Source of the DNA: Companilactobacillus keshanensis
Lineage (GTDB): Bacteria; Bacillota; Bacilli; Lactobacillales; Lactobacillaceae
NCBI RefSeq assembly: GCF_003946205.1
Contig: NZ_RHOS01000005.1
Location: 62,001 to 126,000, forward strand
DNA: 64,000 nucleotides
Direction: 5' to 3'
In this document: piece by piece, positions 60,450 through 64,000 of the stretch
Position numbering within the stretch: position 1 is the stretch's first letter
How the letters are laid out: the number at the start of each line of letters is the position of its first letter
Translations under genes and position numbers: made by a program
The notes under the pieces: generated by a model
What the model saw: only the letters and a program-made list of their open reading frames with translations
Databases searched by the model: none
Told to the model about the DNA's origin: nothing

Positions 60450-62267
60450 TTATCCCTTACGATACTTATTATGAAAATCAGTACTGGCCAAAGTAATCTT
60501 AATAGTCTGAGCAGTAGTTTTAGAAATGCCTAAATCCGTCATATCTTCAATTGAAGCGTCTTTCATCTTCTTAACTGAACCAAATTTTTTCAATAATTTA
60601 GTTCTAGTCTTAGGACCAACGCCTTGAATACCATCCAAACGAGATGACAGGGCATTCTTACTTCTAGTTTTACGATGAAACGTAATTGCAAATCTATGAA
60701 CTTCATCCTGAACGCGTTGTAACAGGTAAAATCCTTGGCTTTTACGATCTAACATAACTTCTTCGCCATCTTCACCAACAATCAAATGAGAAGTATTATG
60801 GTGATCGTCTTTGACCATACCCGCAACCGGAATATGAATGCCTAATTCATTTTCTAAAACATCCATTACGGCTCGTAATTCAATAATTCCACCATCCATT
60901 AAAATAAGATCAGGAAGATTATCTTTTTCTTTGATCAATCTAGAATACCGACGATAAATAACTTCTCTAGTATTCGCGGCCTCATCAGCACCTGATTGAT
61001 GTTCAACTTCACCTTTTATTTTATACTTACGATAACCGCTCTTTTCAGGTCGGCCATCTTGGAACATAACCATGGCCGAAACTGGACTAGTTCCCTGAAT
61101 ATGTGAGTGGTCAAACGATTCGATCACATGACCGTATGGCAAATCTAACGCATCAAAAATTTGTTTTTGAGCACCATAAGTTTGGCGATTATCTAACTCC
61201 ATCAAGCGAAATTTTTCTTGCAGAACCAACTTAGAATTTTCGTGAGCCATATCCATTAAATCTTTCTTTTGACCACGTTGCGGCGTTCTGAATGGAACAT
61301 CCAGAACTTGTGACAAAGTATCTTTATCCAAATTGCTTGGAACTAATATCTCTCGCGGCATAACCTGATTACGACGATTATAAAATTGTAAAATAAACGT
61401 CGAAAGTTCTTCTTCTGGAGTATTTATACAGGCAAAAACACGTTTCTCACGCTTCATTAACCTTGCTTGTCTAATAAAGAAGATCTGAATTGAGATCCAA
61501 CCTTTTTCAACATAATAGTTGAAGATATCACGTGGTGTACTGTCATTTGAAATGATCTTTTGCTTTTCAACAGTTGCTTCAATATACTGAATTTGATCAC
61601 GTAATTCAGCTGCACGTTCGTACTCTTCTTTTTTGGCGGCCAACATCATTCGACCATTTAAACTACGCTTAATTTCAGCAACATTCCCGCCCAAGAAACT
61701 CTTTATCTTATCAATTTGAGCATCATATTCTGACTTAGGGACTTCTTGAAAACATGCCCCTAGACACTGTCCCATATGATAATAAAGGCAAGGACGTCCT
61801 AAGTGTCCTTGACAGCGTCTTAAAGGGTATACTTTTTGAAGAAAGTTCAGAGTATTCTGAGCCGCGTAAACATTTGGATAAGGCCCAAAATAATATCCTC
61901 CGTCTTTTTTTACTAAACCGGTAATTTCCATTTTTGGATCACGTTCGTTGGTTATTTTAATATAAGGATATCCCGTACCACGTTTTAGCTTAATATTATA
62001 ATAAGGTTGATGTTTTTGAATCAACGTTATTTCTAATAAAAAAGCTTCCTTATCATTTGAAGTAATAATCGTCTCAAAATCGCGGATCTCTGAAACTAAT
62101 CTAGCGGTTTTGCCCTCGTGAGAACTCTTAAAGTAGGAACGAACACGATTTCTTAAGTTCTTGGCTTTACCAACATAAATAATCTTTGAATTGACATCTT
62201 TCATTAAATAACAACCCGGTTTAGGTGGTAACAGACTTAGTTTGTGCTCAAGATATTCTGTAGCCAA
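60450..62267 (-). CDS. uvrC: Excinuclease ABC subunit C
   Basis: Dual-incision nuclease of nucleotide excision repair, 605 residues. GIY-YIG-type N-terminal nuclease KPGCYLMKDVNSKIIYVGKAKNLRNRV near residue 15; UVR interaction motif near 200 (ERAAELRDQIQYIEA); RNase-H-like C-terminal nuclease (IESFDHSHIQGTSPVSAMV, LILMDGG); tandem HhH near the end (LDGIQGVGPKTRTKLLKKFGS). The start is a TTG at 62267 with AGGAGGG eight bases upstream; the ATG 18 bases earlier actually overlaps that ribosome site. No LexA-type box was seen upstream. Confidence 0.95.
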   Translation of the reverse strand: MATEYLEHKLSLLPPKPGCYLMKDVNSKIIYVGKAKNLRNRVRSYFKSSHEGKTARLVSEIRDFETIITSNDKEAFLLEITLIQKHQPYYNIKLKRGTGYPYIKITNERDPKMEITGLVKKDGGYYFGPYPNVYAAQNTLNFLQKVYPLRRCQGHLGRPCLYYHMGQCLGACFQEVPKSEYDAQIDKIKSFLGGNVAEIKRSLNGRMMLAAKKEEYERAAELRDQIQYIEATVEKQKIISNDSTPRDIFNYYVEKGWISIQIFFIRQARLMKREKRVFACINTPEEELSTFILQFYNRRNQVMPREILVPSNLDKDTLSQVLDVPFRTPQRGQKKDLMDMAHENSKLVLQEKFRLMELDNRQTYGAQKQIFDALDLPYGHVIESFDHSHIQGTSPVSAMVMFQDGRPEKSGYRKYKIKGEVEHQSGADEAANTREVIYRRYSRLIKEKDNLPDLILMDGGIIELRAVMDVLENELGIHIPVAGMVKDDHHNTSHLIVGEDGEEVMLDRKSQGFYLLQRVQDEVHRFAITFHRKTRSKNALSSRLDGIQGVGPKTRTKLLKKFGSVKKMKDASIEDMTDLGISKTTAQTIKITLASTDFHNKYRKG

Positions 62268-62353
62268 AAGATTATCCCTCCTCATATTTATTGTTTAATT
62301 AACTTTATATACGCTCTTTATATTTTAAACTATTAAAAAAAGGTTGCAACAAT

Positions 62354-62382
62354 TTGAGTTTTCTATCTGATGGTTCTATAAT
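62354..62382 (+). promoter_or_regulatory. Promoter of the 49-residue protein gene
   Basis: TTGAGT, 17 bases, TATAAT: a near-consensus promoter 47 bases upstream of the ATG. Confidence 0.75.
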
Positions 62383-62428
62383 GTAATTAAAGATAAAAGA
62401 AATAACTAACTGAAAGGGGCTGATTCCG

Positions 62429-62578
62429 ATGGGCTTAACAGTGAAACGCGAAAATGATTTTGGCAGTTTATTTGATAAACTTGCCTCACTTCCCGATGAT
62501 GTAAAAGAAAATGTTAAACGCGTTGAATCTGCGGATAAAAAATCTTCCAAGGATGAAGATTCCAAAGATCAAAAGTAA
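62429..62578 (+). CDS. Small charged protein, 49 residues (possibly SPJ_0845-like)
   Basis: Starts ATG at 62429 after GAAAGGGG with a nine-base spacer and reads MGLTVKRENDFGSLFDKLAS at the start; the middle is LPDDVKENVK and the end is a disordered Lys/Asp/Ser tail (KKSSKDEDSKDQK). A near-consensus promoter precedes it, which makes it a real gene despite its size. The N-terminus resembles the small SPJ_0845-type proteins of streptococci and lactobacilli; this is from memory and not certain. Function unknown. It is divergent from uvrC. Confidence 0.75.
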   Translation: MGLTVKRENDFGSLFDKLASLPDDVKENVKRVESADKKSSKDEDSKDQK

Positions 62579-62670
62579 TGATAACTTCTCATATTTTCTA
62601 CCCTTCTGCTTTAGAAGAGTGATTGCCATTTATATTTACTGTCCGTTACAAATATAAAACCCTTTTGATA

Positions 62671-62714
62671 AAAAAATAACAGGACTCACCGTTTGGTGGG
62701 TTCTGTTATTTTTT
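62671..62714. terminator. Terminator between the small gene and the secreted unknown
   Basis: AAAAAATAACAG-ACTCACC / GGTGGGT-CTGTTATTTTTT hairpin with one mismatch, symmetrical A/T flanks; it overlaps the stop codon of the minus-strand gene. Confidence 0.88.
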
Positions 62715-63152
62715 TAGATCAACATATGCGGCCTCAATAACTGGACGAGATGTCTCTCGACCGCGTCCGGTCTCATATTGTTCCGGTTTTGAAACTTTTC
62801 CATAAAATCTTACTTCTGTACCAACAGAGAATCTGTTTGCGTTATCGGTCTTGCTGTAATCAAAATTGAGCTTGATGATGTTTGATTGATCCTTCCCATT
62901 CAAAACCACCAGCATATAACTACTGTTACTATTAAAAACAACTTTCTCGACTGTACCATATTGATATACTTTAGTTCCCGTATATAATTGTGGATTTTCG
63001 TATAGGTTTTGAAACGAAACATAATTATAATCTTTACGTTTAACTACACGATTAAAATTTACAGCATCAGTTGTATTGTATTTCATTGAAATAATGGAAC
63101 CGCCACTAATGAGCGTTATGAGTGAAATTCCCAATACCACCCGCTTAAACAT
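62706..63152 (-). CDS. Secreted or membrane-anchored protein of unknown function
   Basis: 148 residues: an N-terminal hydrophobic segment (VVLGISLITLISGGSIISM) as signal anchor or uncleaved signal, then a beta-rich domain (DYNYVSFQNLYENPQLYTGT, YQYGTVEKVVFNSNSSYMLVV, VGTEVRFYGKVSKPEQYETG). The pattern of short beta strands with a Gly-x-Val turn (YGTV, YGKV) hints at an OB-like barrel as in other secreted lactobacillus proteins, but I do not recognise a named family. It ends with a strong terminator. Confidence 0.7.
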   Translation of the reverse strand: MFKRVVLGISLITLISGGSIISMKYNTTDAVNFNRVVKRKDYNYVSFQNLYENPQLYTGTKVYQYGTVEKVVFNSNSSYMLVVLNGKDQSNIIKLNFDYSKTDNANRFSVGTEVRFYGKVSKPEQYETGRGRETSRPVIEAAYVDLKK

Positions 63153-63249
63153 TTAATTCCCCCTGACCTGAAAACTTTATCAGATGTCCTTTTTTATTAC
63201 AACCAAGAAAAAATTATCAAAATTACAAATCACTACATTCAATTTATAA

Positions 63250-63951
63250 TTATCCTGCAGCAATTGCTCTAACTTTGATAACATCATCGTGATTAGATAG
63301 GTCTTCTATAACCGTCACGTAATTGGACTTCCTAGGAAGTTTAACTTCGTAAACATTGGTATATAGATACTCTCCATCAATTTTATTTGCTCTAAAAACA
63401 ACATTACTTATAGCAATATTTTTATTTTGGAAATAATCTAAAATGAATTTCTTTGTTGCTACTTTATTTCTATATTCAATTTCAATACTTTTTACTGCAC
63501 TAACTCGGACTATTTGTTTTAAGAAAGCCACGACGCCGAATACCACGACAAAACTGGCACTAGCAATCACGTAGTCACCCATACCAACAGCAATACCCAT
63601 ACAAGCAACTACCCACAAACTAGCGGCCGTCGTCAATCCTTTGATTGAATGATGTTCAACAATGATTGTACCAGCACCAAGAAATCCGATACCACTGACT
63701 ACTTGAGCAATAAGTCTGGCTTCATCCGTCCTGATTACTCCTTTATATTGTGGATATTGTGCGGCTACTCTCAATGCATTAAACCCAATTTCTTTTTGAA
63801 TCAAAGCTACGATACAAGCACCTAAACAGACCAGAATATGGGTTCTAATACCCGCTGGTCTATTTTTGTGTTCGCGATCCCAACCAATAACTCCTGATAT
63901 AGCAGTGGCAATAATCAATCTAACTATTATAGTAATTGAACTCAACTGCAC
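63250..63951 (-). CDS. MgtC/SapB family membrane protein
   Basis: 233 residues: four or five membrane helices with the MgtC signature IGWDREHKNRPAGIRTHILVCLGAC near residue 25, and RLIAQVVSGIGFLGAGTII near 85. A C-terminal cytoplasmic ACT-like domain (SIEIEYRNKVATKKFILDYF, DDVIKVRAIAAG) follows. MgtC proteins affect Mg2+ homeostasis and membrane ATPase activity in other bacteria; here the role is unknown. The GTG start follows AGGGGG with seven bases of spacing. Confidence 0.9.
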   Translation of the reverse strand: MQLSSITIIVRLIIATAISGVIGWDREHKNRPAGIRTHILVCLGACIVALIQKEIGFNALRVAAQYPQYKGVIRTDEARLIAQVVSGIGFLGAGTIIVEHHSIKGLTTAASLWVVACMGIAVGMGDYVIASASFVVVFGVVAFLKQIVRVSAVKSIEIEYRNKVATKKFILDYFQNKNIAISNVVFRANKIDGEYLYTNVYEVKLPRKSNYVTVIEDLSNHDDVIKVRAIAAG

Positions 63952-63967
63952 ACTAATTCCCCCTCAT

Positions 63968-64000
63968 AAAAAAAGAGCTTGAAACAATAGTTTCTGACTC
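63968..64000 (-). terminator. Terminator of a gene beyond the right edge
   Basis: GAG-GAAAC / GTTTC-CTC hairpin with an internal loop, followed on the minus strand by seven T, just upstream of the MgtC gene. It suggests a minus-strand gene ends just past base 64000. Confidence 0.6.

Overview
This AT-rich window looks like ordinary chromosome from a low-GC Gram-positive of the Lactobacillaceae. The evidence is the gene order (rbgA-rnhB-dprA-topA-xerC-hslV-hslU; ribT-scpA-scpB-rluB; cmk-der-hup; dnaE-pfkA-pyk), the fructose PTS systems, an FMN-riboswitch riboflavin importer, Gram-positive Shine-Dalgarno sites and frequent TTG/GTG starts. A Companilactobacillus-like species is a guess; the sequence alone does not fix genus or species. 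I see no rRNA, tRNA, insertion sequence, prophage, CRISPR array or defence island, and no gene-free stretch above 300 bases.

Layout. 1-4.3 kb: parC (cut by the window edge) and parE on the minus strand, behind a promoter with a LexA-type SOS box. 4.4-5.0 kb: plsY on the plus strand. 5.0-17.4 kb, minus strand: a LacX-like epimerase, the hslV-hslU protease, xerC, topA, dprA, rnhB and rbgA; then a YozE-like protein, a DUF2140 protein, an SGNH esterase, a DegV protein, and a membrane acyltransferase split by a frameshift at a seven-G run. 17.6-26 kb: a DinG-like nuclease-helicase with its own SOS box, a hemolysin-III-family protein, dfrA-thyA, an ABC-F ATPase, an unknown protein and cca. 26-36 kb: a TPR protein, hup, der, cmk, a LysM membrane protein, ribU under an FMN riboswitch, rluB-scpB-scpA-ribT, xerD and cvfB.

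36.1-41.9 kb is the most accessory-looking part: a plus-strand fructose-family PTS, a MalY/PatB-like C-S lyase, a PTS-domain regulator and a Cof-type HAD phosphatase, with a perfect cre site at the promoter and TGTCA/TGACA inverted repeats at both ends. 42-48.2 kb: pyk, pfkA and dnaE, with a near-perfect cre upstream of pfkA. 48-55 kb: small proteins, rpmF, then obgE-oatA-rnz-SDR-lapA. 55-58.7 kb: the classical fruR-fruK-fruA operon. The rest holds an SPFH protein, a VanZ-family protein, uvrC, a 49-residue protein, a secreted unknown and an MgtC-family protein.

How the genes work together. Sugars enter through two fructose-type PTS systems and feed FruK, PfkA and Pyk; cre sites suggest CcpA represses the accessory PTS and activates pfkA-pyk. 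DNA maintenance is dense (topoisomerase I and IV, XerC/XerD, ScpAB, UvrC, DnaE, DprA, RNase HII, DinG-like), and two of these loci carry LexA-type boxes. I found no strong candidate for a new multi-gene system. The best leads are the poly-G-split acyltransferase, the DinG-like helicase lacking iron-sulfur ligands, and the PTS/C-S-lyase cassette with flanking operator-like repeats.
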